Assembly: GCA_964523885.1 (NCBI GenBank)
Contig: CAZFYX010000039.1
Coordinates: 62,001 to 126,000, forward strand
From: SHXO01 sp964523885
GTDB lineage: Bacteria > Pseudomonadota > Gammaproteobacteria > Burkholderiales > SHXO01
Direction: 5' to 3'
Length of the DNA stretch: 64,000 nucleotides
Each line of letters starts with the position of its first letter. Positions within the stretch are counted from its first letter, which is position 1. Shown one piece after another: positions 1 through 7,582 of this stretch. The notes below the pieces were generated by a model that was not told the DNA's origin, ran no database searches, and was given only the letters and a program-made list of their open reading frames with translations. Both the position numbers and the translations under genes were made by a program.

Positions 1-278
1 GCTTCTGGATGACGGACCGCTTCGGCCTGTGGCCGCGCTTCGCCGAACCCGGCTTCTGGTGGATGCATGCGATGGTGCTGGTCTGGGCGATCTTCACCGT
101 CATGCTGTTCGTGCTGGAGCCGCTGATCCTGCACCGGTGGCTGGAAGCCCGGAACGCGCGCGACCCGGAGGGAACCGTGCGGCTGGTGCAGCGGCTGCAT
201 TGGGCGCTGCTGGTCGCGGCGCTCGTCACGGTGGCCGGGGCCGTCGGGGGAGCGCACGGCGGACTGTCGATACCCTGA
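1..278 (+). CDS. Membrane protein, C-terminal part (5' end outside window)
   Basis: The reading frame is open from the first bases and ends at 278. The ATG at 9 is probably internal, because the frame continues upstream without a stop. The visible part has two hydrophobic segments, around MVLVWAIFTVMLFVLEPLIL and LHWALLVAALVTVAGAVGG, separated by a short charged stretch, so it is an inner-membrane protein tail with at least two transmembrane helices. I do not recognise the family. It ends 77 bp before the di-heme oxidoreductase gene on the same strand and may belong to an upstream operon. Confidence 0.6.
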   Translation, partial: FWMTDRFGLWPRFAEPGFWWMHAMVLVWAIFTVMLFVLEPLILHRWLEARNARDPEGTVRLVQRLHWALLVAALVTVAGAVGGAHGGLSIP

Positions 279-355
279 GCGGCACCTGGGGAAGCTGCGC
301 ACCGCGCCGGACGTGATGCTGCATAATCGATCCCGTCGATTCGCTTCCGTCGCCG

Positions 356-1789
356 ATGCCCAAGGCCGCGCCATTCCTCCTGCTGACCGCACTCGCCCTG
401 GCTCCCGCAGCCGGCCGGCTCGCCCCCGCTGATCACGCGGTGCCCGACAGCAGCAGCGCGCAGCTGACGGTCCGGGACGACTCCCCCACCGCGTACCTGC
501 ACCCCATTGCATCCCTCGACGCGAAGCAGACGGAGCTCTTCGCGCTAGGGCATCGCATGTTCACCAACCGGTGGGCATTCTTCTGGTTCGAGAACGCCGA
601 GTTCGGACGCGGCCCGACCTCGAACGCGCAGGCCTGCACGACCTGCCACGTGAACAACGGACGCGGCCTGGCCTTCGGTACGGAGCTGGTACGCGGCGCG
701 GACGGCGAGGACCGCGACCATCACATCAAGGTACCCTTCGAGCCTGCGCCCAACGCCGTGGTCCGCGTGAGCGTGAAGGGCACGGACGCGCACGGCGGCC
801 CGAAGCCTCATCCGCACTACGGCGACCAGTTGCAGATCTTCGGCGTGCAGGGCGTCGTGCCGCTCGAGGGCCGCTTCCACGTCGCCTGGCGGGAGCGCAC
901 CGTGACGCTCGCGGATGGCGAGGCCGTCAGCCTGCGCTCGCCCGTGGTCACGATTACCGATCTCGCCTACGGCCCCCTCGGTAACGATGCCATGACCGGC
1001 CTGCGCCAGGCGCCGCCGCTGGTCGGGCTGGGCCTGCTCGAGGCGGTTCCGGAGGACACGATCCTCGCGCTGGCGGCGCGCACACCGGTGGATGGCATCC
1101 GCGGCAAGGCGAACCGGGTCTGGGACCAGAGCCAGGGCAGGACGGCGCTGGGCCGCTTCGGGCTCAAGGCCAACCATGGCAGCCTGCGGGAGCAGGTGGC
1201 GGCCGCGTTCATCAACGACATCGGCCTGAGCTCGCCGGTCTACCCGGACCAGAACTGCCCGGCGATTCAGGAGACCTGCCCGATCCAGATGGTCGCGGGC
1301 AAGCCGGAGATCACTGCACTGCGGCTGGCCGCTACCGAACTGTACGTGCGCGCGCTGGCAGTCCCGGCCCGCCGACAGGCGGACGATGAGACGGTACGCC
1401 GCGGCGAACGGGTGTTCGTGGAGGCGCGCTGCGCGGTATGCCACGTCCTGGAGCTGACCACCGGTCCGTACCCGGAATTGCCGCAGCTCGCGCAGCAGAG
1501 GATCCAGCCATTCACCGACCTGCTCCTGCACGACATGGGCGAGGAGCTGGCGGACGGGCGCCCGGACTACCTTGCAACGGGACGCGAATGGCGTACGCCG
1601 CCGCTGTGGGGCATCGGCCTGTCCGTGCAGGTGAACGGGGCCGGCGCGTTCATGCACGATGGCCGGGCGCGCAGCTTCGCCGAGGCCATCCTGTGGCATG
1701 GCGGCGAGGGCGAGGTCTCGCGCGAGGCCTTCCGTCAGCTCGGACGCAGCGATCGCGAGGCGCTCATGGCGTTCCTGCGTTCGCTCTGA
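356..1789 (+). CDS. Di-heme oxidoreductase (DHOR / putative thiol oxidoreductase family)
   Basis: This 477-residue exported protein has an N-terminal signal peptide (residues 1-20, PFLLLTALALAPAAG) and two c-type heme sites, CTTCH at residues 94-98 followed by VNNGRG, and CAVCH at 359-363. The spacing, the length and the FFWFENAEFGRGPTSNAQ stretch before heme 1 match the di-heme oxidoreductase family (COG3488), periplasmic relatives of di-heme peroxidases whose substrate is mostly unknown. A CPAIQETCP pair near residue 305 may form a disulfide. The ATG at 356 gives a complete signal peptide. A CATAAT hexamer at 322-327 could be a -10 element, but no good -35 is visible. The gene is followed after 32 bp by a VOC protein gene. 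Confidence 0.85.
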   Translation: MPKAAPFLLLTALALAPAAGRLAPADHAVPDSSSAQLTVRDDSPTAYLHPIASLDAKQTELFALGHRMFTNRWAFFWFENAEFGRGPTSNAQACTTCHVNNGRGLAFGTELVRGADGEDRDHHIKVPFEPAPNAVVRVSVKGTDAHGGPKPHPHYGDQLQIFGVQGVVPLEGRFHVAWRERTVTLADGEAVSLRSPVVTITDLAYGPLGNDAMTGLRQAPPLVGLGLLEAVPEDTILALAARTPVDGIRGKANRVWDQSQGRTALGRFGLKANHGSLREQVAAAFINDIGLSSPVYPDQNCPAIQETCPIQMVAGKPEITALRLAATELYVRALAVPARRQADDETVRRGERVFVEARCAVCHVLELTTGPYPELPQLAQQRIQPFTDLLLHDMGEELADGRPDYLATGREWRTPPLWGIGLSVQVNGAGAFMHDGRARSFAEAILWHGGEGEVSREAFRQLGRSDREALMAFLRSL

Positions 1790-1821
1790 CACCGCGAGCC
1801 CTAGGGAACGAGGCAACCCAC

Positions 1822-2229
1822 ATGTTCTCCCACATCTTCCTCGGCGTGAGCGACTTCGAGCGCGCGCTGGCCTTCTATCGCGCGCTCATGCCGGTGCTCG
1901 GGATCCGCGAGCGGTTCTGCGATCGCAGCCGTCCCTGGGCAGGCTGGCAGTCCCAGCCGGACCCGCGCCCGCTGCTGCTGATCGGCAGGCCCTACGACCG
2001 GCTGCCGCACGCACCGGGCAACGGGCAGATGACGGCGTTCCTGGCCGACCGGCGGGAGACGGTGGAGCAGGCCTATGCGGTGGCGTTGGCGCACGGCGGC
2101 ACCGCCGAAGGCGCCCCCGGGCTGCGCCCCGAGTACCACGACGACTACTACGGCGCGTATTTCCGGGACACCGAAGGCAACAAGCTGTGCGTCGTCTGTC
2201 ACGCGGGGCAGTCTTCGCCCACGACTTGA
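1822..2229 (+). CDS. VOC family (glyoxalase/bleomycin resistance-like) protein
   Basis: A 135-residue cytoplasmic protein starting MFSHIFLGVSDFERALAFYR, the usual first beta-alpha module of vicinal-oxygen-chelate proteins. It ends with the second module, YYGAYFRDTEGNKLCVVCH, where the metal-ligand Glu of the family usually sits (DTEGNKL). I chose the ATG at 1822 because the fold begins immediately there; the frame is open far upstream, but only as an antisense-like shadow of the preceding gene. Substrate unknown. It may be co-transcribed with the di-heme oxidoreductase gene 32 bp upstream. Confidence 0.82.
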   Translation: MFSHIFLGVSDFERALAFYRALMPVLGIRERFCDRSRPWAGWQSQPDPRPLLLIGRPYDRLPHAPGNGQMTAFLADRRETVEQAYAVALAHGGTAEGAPGLRPEYHDDYYGAYFRDTEGNKLCVVCHAGQSSPTT

Positions 2230-2256
2230 CGGCGCCATGCGCATTCGTGCTAGAGT
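2226..2256 (+). promoter_or_regulatory. Candidate sigma70-type promoter for the aromatic leader/DAHP synthase transcript
   Basis: TTGACG (2226-2231) and TAGAGT (2251-2256) are separated by 19 bp. A start point about 7 nt downstream of the -10 would fall at or just before the A of the leader-peptide ATG (2264), so the leader peptide might be translated from a leaderless message. The spacer is longer than the 17-bp optimum and the -10 matches 4 of 6, so this is only a candidate. Confidence 0.4.
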
Positions 2257-2263
2257 AGTGCGC

Positions 2264-2338
2264 ATGAATCGTGTCGCGCATTACGGGTTTTATTTTTGGT
2301 TCTCGCACCGCATCGGCGGAGGAGAGGCAAGCGCGTAG
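2264..2338 (+). CDS. Aromatic-amino-acid attenuator leader peptide (24 aa)
   Basis: A 24-residue ORF whose centre reads HYGFYFWF: three Phe, two Tyr and one Trp codon fall within codons 7-13 (2282-2302). It ends with TAG at 2336, 26 nt before the start of a terminator hairpin and 109 nt before the DAHP synthase ATG. This is the arrangement of ribosome-mediated attenuators (compare the pheA and trp leaders): stalling at aromatic codons when Phe-, Tyr- or Trp-tRNA is short would favour an antiterminator. There is no strong Shine-Dalgarno upstream (GTAGTG is the best). It is a regulatory peptide, not expected to have its own enzymatic role. Confidence 0.85.
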   Translation: MNRVAHYGFYFWFSHRIGGGEASA

Positions 2339-2373
2339 CCCAGCACGAGCGAACCGAATCCAGCAAACCGCCG
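2314..2373 (+). promoter_or_regulatory. Candidate antiterminator pairing of the aro attenuator
   Basis: CGGCGG at 2314-2319, near the end of the leader-peptide ORF, is exactly complementary to CCGCCG at 2368-2373, which is the 5' arm of the terminator hairpin. CCG at 2308-2310 can instead pair with CGG at 2314-2316 (loop CAT) when the ribosome has passed. A ribosome stalled on the Phe/Tyr/Trp codons (2288-2302) would leave 2314-2319 free to capture the terminator arm. The pairings were found by eye, without energy calculation. Confidence 0.55.
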
Positions 2374-2396
2374 GCGCATACCGGCGGTTTTTTTTT
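2365..2396 (+). terminator. Intrinsic terminator of the aro attenuator
   Basis: A perfect 10-bp stem, AAACCGCCGG (2365-2374) and CCGGCGGTTT (2381-2390), closes a 6-nt loop CGCATA. A run of nine T residues spans 2388-2396. This is the clearest intrinsic terminator in the window. It lies between the leader peptide and the DAHP synthase start, so it must act as a conditional terminator. Confidence 0.9.
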
Positions 2397-2447
2397 GCCC
2401 CCCTGGTCCTGCGGAGCAACGCCCGCATCCCCTGGAGTACGAACCCC

Positions 2448-3575
2448 ATGAGCCCCGAATCCCGCAACCCCGTCGAGCATTGGAGTGCCTCCGCCGAGAA
2501 GACCTCGAAGACGGACGACGAGCGCATCCGCAACGTGACGACGCTGCCACCGCCCGAGCACCTGATCCGGTTCTTCCCGATCCGGGGCACAGCGGTGGAA
2601 GCGCTGGTGGCCGAGACGCGCGAGCGGGTCCGCCGCATCATGCGGGGCCAGGACGACCGGATGCTGGTCATCATCGGGCCCTGCTCGATCCATGATCCCG
2701 CGGCGGCGCTGGAGTACGCCGGGCGCCTGCTGCAGGCGCGCAAGGACTACGCGGCGTCGCTGGAGATCATCATGCGCGTGTACTTCGAGAAGCCGCGCAC
2801 CACCTTCGGCTGGAAAGGCCTGATCAACGACCCCTACCTCGACGAGAGCTATCGCATCGACGAGGGCCTGAGGATCGCCCGGCAGTTGCTGATCGACATC
2901 AACCGCCTCGGCGTGCCGGCCGGCAGCGAGTTCCTCGACGTGATCTCGCCGCAGTACATCGGCGACCTGATCGCCTGGGGCGCCATCGGCGCGCGCACCA
3001 CGGAGAGCCAGGTGCACCGCGAGCTGGCCTCCGGCATCTCCGCGCCGATCGGTTTCAAGAACGGCACCGACGGGAACATCCGCATCGCCACCGACGCGAT
3101 CCAGGCCGCCGGCCGCCCGCATCACTTCCTGTCCGTGCACAAGAACGGCCAGGTCGCCATCGTCGAGACGGCCGGCAACCGAGACTGCCACGTGATCCTG
3201 CGCGGGGGCAAGGCGACGAACTACGACGCGGCGAGTGTCGCCAGGGCTTGCGCGGAGCTGGAAGCGGCCAAACTGCCGGCGTCCCTGATGGTCGACTGCT
3301 CGCATGCGAACTCGGCCAAGCAGGCCCGACGCCAGCTCGATGTCGCGCGCGACGTGGCGGAGCAGGTCGCCTCCGGTTCCCGCAGCATTTTCGGGGTGAT
3401 GGTGGAGAGCCACCTGAACGAAGGCAACCAGCCGTTCACGCCCGGCAAGGACGATCCCTCGAAGCTCGCGTACGGTCTCAGCATCACGGACGCCTGCCTG
3501 GCCTGGGACGACTCCGTGCAACTGCTCGACGTGCTGGCCGACGCCGTCGTCCGCAGGCGCGCGCGTCGGGCCTAG
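2448..3575 (+). CDS. 3-deoxy-7-phosphoheptulonate (DAHP) synthase, class I AroF/G/H type
   Basis: A 375-residue cytoplasmic enzyme condensing phosphoenolpyruvate and erythrose 4-phosphate, the first step of the shikimate pathway. Family hallmarks are present: IIGPCSIHDP, KPRTTFGWKG, ARTTESQVHRE, GFKNGTDG, SVHKNGQVAIVETAGNRDCH and MVDCSHANSAK, covering the PEP/E4P-binding and metal-binding residues. Length fits the E. coli-type class I enzymes. The ATG at 2448 was chosen because the homologous region begins soon after it; the open frame upstream to 2271 crosses the terminator and is not coding. Expression is probably controlled by the attenuator at 2264-2396. I cannot tell from sequence which aromatic amino acid inhibits the enzyme, so no specific symbol is given. 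Confidence 0.95.
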   Translation: MSPESRNPVEHWSASAEKTSKTDDERIRNVTTLPPPEHLIRFFPIRGTAVEALVAETRERVRRIMRGQDDRMLVIIGPCSIHDPAAALEYAGRLLQARKDYAASLEIIMRVYFEKPRTTFGWKGLINDPYLDESYRIDEGLRIARQLLIDINRLGVPAGSEFLDVISPQYIGDLIAWGAIGARTTESQVHRELASGISAPIGFKNGTDGNIRIATDAIQAAGRPHHFLSVHKNGQVAIVETAGNRDCHVILRGGKATNYDAASVARACAELEAAKLPASLMVDCSHANSAKQARRQLDVARDVAEQVASGSRSIFGVMVESHLNEGNQPFTPGKDDPSKLAYGLSITDACLAWDDSVQLLDVLADAVVRRRARRA

Positions 3576-3582
3576 ATCGCGA

Positions 3583-3610
3583 CGTGCCGGCAGCCCATAC
3601 TGCCGGCACG
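3583..3610 (+). terminator. Hairpin after the DAHP synthase gene
   Basis: CGTGCCGGCAG (3583-3593) and CTGCCGGCACG (3600-3610) form a perfect 11-bp stem with loop CCCATA, starting 8 nt after the stop codon. It lacks a T-run, so it may be a weak terminator or an mRNA 3'-end stabiliser. Confidence 0.5.
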
Positions 3611-3633
3611 ATCAGCCGGGAGGAGAAGACTCC

Positions 3634-3912
3634 ATGAGCTCGCGCAAGGCCGCGCTGGCGGCCCTGATGGTCGCGCTGTGCAGCAGCCCTGCATTACCGC
3701 AGGCCAGGCCGCCGACCGAGGCGCAATGCCGGCAGATGGTCGACGGCATGATCCAGACCATGAAGCGCACGCCCATGTCCAGCGAGCGGGACCGGCAAGG
3801 GGCGCAGGCGCTGATCGAGCGCGCTGAGCGGATCGTCCGCGACCACCGCTCACGCGGCCTCAGCGAATGCGAGACCTGGGCCGCCATCGGGAAGCTGGTG
3901 GCGAGCCAGTAG
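3634..3912 (+). CDS. Small exported protein of unknown function
   Basis: A 92-residue protein with a cleavable signal peptide (residues 1-23, LAALMVALCSSPALPQA) and a mature part of about 70 residues rich in Arg, Glu and Gln, predicted mostly helical, with two cysteines (QCRQMVD and SECETW) that could form a disulfide. GGGAGGAG about 10 nt upstream is a good ribosome site for the ATG at 3634. I recognise no family. It follows the DAHP synthase hairpin and may have its own transcript. Confidence 0.65.
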   Translation: MSSRKAALAALMVALCSSPALPQARPPTEAQCRQMVDGMIQTMKRTPMSSERDRQGAQALIERAERIVRDHRSRGLSECETWAAIGKLVASQ

Positions 3913-3986
3913 CCGGGACCGGACGGCGCGCGGCTTTCGTGGGCACAATGGCTCACACCGGCAACGCACCCTGGAGGAGAACCCCG

Positions 3987-4430
3987 ATGGCCAACACCGT
4001 ACGCCTGCACCGCGTACTGCGGGCACCGCCCGAGCGCATCTATCGCGCCTTCCTCGACCCCGATGCGATGGCGAAGTGGCTGCCGCCCAACGGCTTCACC
4101 GGCAAGGTCCACGAGATGGATGCGCGCGTCGGCGGCCGGCACCGCATGTCGTTCACCAACTTCTCCACCGGGCACAGTCACTTCTTCGGCGGCGAGTACC
4201 TCGAACTGGTGCCGCATGAGCGCATCCGCTACACCGACAGGTTCGACGACCCCAACTTGCCCGGGACGATGCAGGTCACGGTCATCCTCGGCAAGGTGTC
4301 CTGCGGGACCGAGCTGAACGTCGTGCAGGAGGGCATCCCGGACGTGGTCCCGGCCGAGGCCTGCTACCTGGGCTGGCAGGAGTCGCTCACGCTGCTGGGC
4401 AAGCTGGTCGAGGCTGACATCCCGGATTGA
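3987..4430 (+). CDS. SRPBCC (AHSA1-like) family protein
   Basis: A 147-residue START/AHA1-fold protein. It opens with VRLHRVLRAPPERIYRAFLD and contains AMAKWLPPNGFTG, the characteristic first strand-helix of the AHSA1 group, and ends with the long C-terminal helix GWQESLTLLGKLVEA. Such proteins bind hydrophobic ligands in a helix-grip cavity; the ligand is unknown. The ATG at 3987 is preceded by GGAGGAG and by the expected fold start. It converges on the methyltransferase gene. Confidence 0.82.
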   Translation: MANTVRLHRVLRAPPERIYRAFLDPDAMAKWLPPNGFTGKVHEMDARVGGRHRMSFTNFSTGHSHFFGGEYLELVPHERIRYTDRFDDPNLPGTMQVTVILGKVSCGTELNVVQEGIPDVVPAEACYLGWQESLTLLGKLVEADIPD

Positions 4431-4447
4431 GCGCCCGGCGGGGGCCG

Positions 4448-4464
4448 GCCCGCAGGGAGCGGGC
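4448..4464 (+). terminator. Short GC hairpin between convergent genes
   Basis: GCCCGC (4448-4453) and GCGGGC (4459-4464) form a 6-bp stem with a 5-nt loop. It is followed on the plus strand by TATTTCT and touches the stop codon of the convergent methyltransferase gene. It could end the SRPBCC transcript; evidence is modest. Confidence 0.35.
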
Positions 4465-5213
4465 TATTTCTGCCCGATGCACGATACCCAAGCCTCGGCG
4501 AACAGGACGCCGGGCAGCGCGGCCCACTCCTCCAGCGCACGCACGTGGTCCGCATGCCCTTGCTGCCTGCACTGGTCGATGAGGAGGTCGAGGATTTCGG
4601 ACACGGGCTCGAAGACTTCGTAGGTGGCGTGCGGCTTGACCTGGTTGAAGCCCGCGGCCAGCGCATGGTCGCGCAGCTTGTGGCCGCAGCGCACGTCACC
4701 GCCACGCGCGTTCTGTCGCTGCGTGAAGCAACGGATCGCTTCCATGAACGCCGGCGTCTCCGGCGAGTACAGGAACGCCCCCCAGTCCGGCGTGCGCACG
4801 CCAACCCAGCCGCCCGGCTTGAGCACCCGATGGAACTCCCGCATGGCTGCACGCGGGTCGGCCAGGTGCTCCAGGAGCGCGTGCGAGAACACGCAGTCGA
4901 AGCTGCCCTCGGGAAACGGCAGCGCATACACGTCGCCAGTTTGGAAGCGCACGTTCGCCTGCCCCAGCCGCGCGGCGCGCTCCTGCGCGATCGCAACCTG
5001 GGACGGCGCCGCGTCCAGGCCCACCACCTCGCCCGCCGGGCCTACGCGCGCGCCGATGTCGCAGGTGATCGTGCCCGGTCCGCAGCCGCAATCGAGCACC
5101 CTGGCACCGGGACTCAGGAAGGGCAGGACGAACGCTGCGTCGCGCAGCAGGCGGCGGCGCTCGACGAAGGTGACCGATGCGGGGGAATAGCCGAGGACGT
5201 ATTGTTCTTTCAT
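4464..5213 (-). CDS. Class I SAM-dependent methyltransferase
   Basis: A 249-residue protein with the Rossmann-like SAM-binding core: motif I VLDCGCGPGTITCDIG (residues about 39-54), acidic end of beta-2 VVGLDAAPSQVAIAQ, motif II QTGDVYALPFPEGSFD, and the FSHALLEHLADP loop typical of Methyltransf_11/UbiE-like enzymes. The substrate cannot be deduced. The C-terminal third is helical, unlike short ribosomal methyltransferases. It lies 25 bp downstream of the LysE-family gene, on the same strand as the sox operon, and may be its last gene. Confidence 0.85.
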   Translation of the reverse strand: MKEQYVLGYSPASVTFVERRRLLRDAAFVLPFLSPGARVLDCGCGPGTITCDIGARVGPAGEVVGLDAAPSQVAIAQERAARLGQANVRFQTGDVYALPFPEGSFDCVFSHALLEHLADPRAAMREFHRVLKPGGWVGVRTPDWGAFLYSPETPAFMEAIRCFTQRQNARGGDVRCGHKLRDHALAAGFNQVKPHATYEVFEPVSEILDLLIDQCRQQGHADHVRALEEWAALPGVLFAEAWVSCIGQK

Positions 5214-5238
5214 TGACGGCTCGCGGGTGAGAGTTGGT

Positions 5239-5850
5239 TCAGCTGCGCAGCGGAAGCGCGGCGCCGATCAGGACGAACAGCCCGCCGCAGGCCTGGTTGA
5301 AGCGGCGCCCCACGCGCTTGAGCCAGGGGCTGATGCGCCAGGCCATGCTGGCGATGAGGATCTCGGTGACGATCTCCGTCACGGCGAAGGTCCCCGCCAT
5401 GACGAGGAACTGGACGAAGAGGCTGCGCGCGGGATCGATGAACTGGGGCAGGAACGCGGTGAAGAACAGCAGCGCCTTGGGATTGGTGAGCGCGGAGAGC
5501 GCACCCTGCTGGAACAGGGACCAGCCGGGCCGCGACTCGACCCCGGTGTCCAGTTGCAGCCCGATCGGCGGCGAGCGCCAGACCTGGATGCCGAGCCACA
5601 CCAGGTAGGCTCCACCGAGCCACTTCATCACGGTCAGCCAGGCGAGCGACGTCTTGAGCAGCGCGCCGATGCCGAACATGGACAGCGCGATGATGGTGAC
5701 GAACCCGACCGCGCCGCCGAAGATGGTGTAGAGCGCCTTGCCGCGGCCGTGCAGGGCACCGTGCGTGAGCGCAAGGAGGCCGTTCGGGCCGGGCGAGAGC
5801 GACAGGCCGATGGCGGCGAGCAGGTAGATGAGCCAGTTGTCGAGCCGCAT
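5239..5850 (-). CDS. LysE family translocator
   Basis: A 203-residue inner-membrane protein with about six hydrophobic segments and the family signature SLSPGPNGLLALTHGALHGRGKAL near the N-terminus (GPN then a G-rich helix), typical of the LysE/RhtB exporters of amino acids or other small molecules. The start codon lies only 3 nt beyond the soxB stop, which strongly suggests translation from the sox transcript. Its substrate is unknown; a role in exporting a metabolite produced during thiosulfate oxidation is only inferred from position. Confidence 0.85.
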   Translation of the reverse strand: MRLDNWLIYLLAAIGLSLSPGPNGLLALTHGALHGRGKALYTIFGGAVGFVTIIALSMFGIGALLKTSLAWLTVMKWLGGAYLVWLGIQVWRSPPIGLQLDTGVESRPGWSLFQQGALSALTNPKALLFFTAFLPQFIDPARSLFVQFLVMAGTFAVTEIVTEILIASMAWRISPWLKRVGRRFNQACGGLFVLIGAALPLRS

Positions 5851-5853
5851 GCG

Positions 5854-7563
5854 TCAGCCTGCCACGCCGGGATTGCCCTGGACGCCGATCAGTTCGGGCA
5901 CGTTCGGCTGCCGGGGTGAGACCGCCTTGCGGTCCTTGAGCCAGACTTCGACCACGTCCCAGATCGGCTCACCGCGGGCGCCCTCCGCCAGTGGGGCCCA
6001 TCCCGCCACCTTGTAGGCCTTCGCCGGGTCGATCGGCTTGCCGCGCAGGCGCATGTCGCGGATGCGCTCGCCCATCTTCGCGCCCGGCGCACAGGTGTAC
6101 GTGAGCCCGCCCACGCGGACCATGTCACCGCCCTGCTGATAATAGGGATCGGGGTTGAACAGGTTGTCGGCGACGTCCTCGAGCACGGTCTTGAGCGTCG
6201 CCCCGCTCATCTGAGTGAGGGTGGTGGACGGGTATGTGATCGCGGTCTGGTCGAGCAGGTCCTCGCGCGTGATCACGTCGCCTGGCAGCAGCGACGGTCC
6301 CCAGCGGAAGCCGGGGGAGAACGCGATCTGTGCACCCTTGACCGCCATGAGGGCGTCGAGGATGAGCTGGTCGAAGCTGCCGTTGAAGTTGCCGCGCCGG
6401 TACAACACCCCCTCGGTGACAGCGAGCGGCTCGGCCAGCCGCGCCGCGTGCGGCGCGCGAACTCGATCGATCAGCGCCTGCATGGCGGCATCGGCCGGCA
6501 GCAGGTTGGAGAACACCGGCAGCAGGCGGTAACGGTAGTCGGCGACCTTGCCGCCCTTCACCTCGAGGTCGAGCACGCCGAGGAACTTGCCGTTCGAGCC
6601 GGCATTGGTCACCAGCGTCCTGCCGCGCGCGTTGGCGACCAGCGTCGGCGCCGGCATGCCATCGTGCGTGTGGCCGCCGAGGATCGCGTCGATGCCGCCC
6701 ACCCGGCTCGCCAGCTTGAGATCGACGTCCATGCCGTTGTGCGAGAGCAGGATGACCACCTGCGCGCCCCTGGCGCGCACCGCGTCGACCAGCGGCTGCA
6801 GGTTCTCCTCCTGGATGCCGAAGGTCCAGTCGGGTACGAAGTAGCGCGGGTTGGCGATCGGCGTGTACGGAAACGCCTGACCGATGATCGCCACCGGCAC
6901 GCCGTTCACCTCGCGCAGCACGTACGGCGGGAACACCGGATCGCCGAAGTCCAGGGTCTTGACGTTCTGGGCCACGAAATCGATGCGGCCCTTCAGGTCG
7001 CTCGCGATGATCTGCTGCACCCGCTCCTGGCCATAGGTGAACTCCCAGTGCGCGGTCATCACGTCCACACCCAGCGCCAGGCACGCGTCGACCATGTCCT
7101 GGCCCTTCGACCACAGCGCGGTGGCCGAGCCCTGCCAGGTGTCGCCGCCGTCGAGCAGCAGCGCGCCGGGCCGCTGCGCGCGCAGGCGCTTCACCAGGGT
7201 CGCGAGGTGGGCGAAGCCGCCCGTGCGGCCGTAGATCTTCGCGGCTTGCGCGAAGTCGAGGCAGGTGAAGGCGTGCGCCTGCGCGGTGCCGGGCGGGACG
7301 TTGAACTGCTTCAGCAGCGCCTCGCCGACGAGGTGCGGCGGCCGCCCGGTTGCAGGCCCGACCCCGATGTTGATGCTCGGTTCGCGGAAGTACGTCGGAT
7401 TGAGCTGTGCGTGACAGTCGGTGAAGTGGAGCAGCCCGACGTTGCCGAACGGCGCGACGTCGTAGAGCGCATCACCTTGGCCTGCGAGCGCATCGTGCCG
7501 GTCGAGGGCGAGCCCTGCCGCCGATGCGGCGGCCAGCACGCTGAGAAAGTCCCGTCGGTTCAT
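5854..7563 (-). CDS. soxB: Thiosulfohydrolase SoxB
   Basis: A 569-residue periplasmic di-manganese hydrolase of the 5'-nucleotidase fold. It releases sulfate from the S-sulfonate carried on the SoxY C-terminal cysteine. A Tat-type signal, NRRDFLSVLAAASAAGLAL, is at residues 2-20. Metal/catalytic motifs follow in order: LHFTDCHAQLNPTYFREP, LDGGDTWQGSA, TAHWEFTYG, LLSHNGMDVDLK and GGHTHDG. The C-terminal domain carries RRGNFNGSFDQLILDALM. Length matches known SoxB. The gene lies 19 nt after soxX and 3 nt before lysE-like, within soxYZAXB. Confidence 0.95.
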   Translation of the reverse strand: MNRRDFLSVLAAASAAGLALDRHDALAGQGDALYDVAPFGNVGLLHFTDCHAQLNPTYFREPSINIGVGPATGRPPHLVGEALLKQFNVPPGTAQAHAFTCLDFAQAAKIYGRTGGFAHLATLVKRLRAQRPGALLLDGGDTWQGSATALWSKGQDMVDACLALGVDVMTAHWEFTYGQERVQQIIASDLKGRIDFVAQNVKTLDFGDPVFPPYVLREVNGVPVAIIGQAFPYTPIANPRYFVPDWTFGIQEENLQPLVDAVRARGAQVVILLSHNGMDVDLKLASRVGGIDAILGGHTHDGMPAPTLVANARGRTLVTNAGSNGKFLGVLDLEVKGGKVADYRYRLLPVFSNLLPADAAMQALIDRVRAPHAARLAEPLAVTEGVLYRRGNFNGSFDQLILDALMAVKGAQIAFSPGFRWGPSLLPGDVITREDLLDQTAITYPSTTLTQMSGATLKTVLEDVADNLFNPDPYYQQGGDMVRVGGLTYTCAPGAKMGERIRDMRLRGKPIDPAKAYKVAGWAPLAEGARGEPIWDVVEVWLKDRKAVSPRQPNVPELIGVQGNPGVAG

Positions 7564-7582
7564 GCTGCGCGGCCGGCGTGCG

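Noticed and set aside
2271..2447. Longer N-terminus for the DAHP synthase
   Set aside because: It crosses the terminator hairpin and its T-run, and has no similarity to the family.
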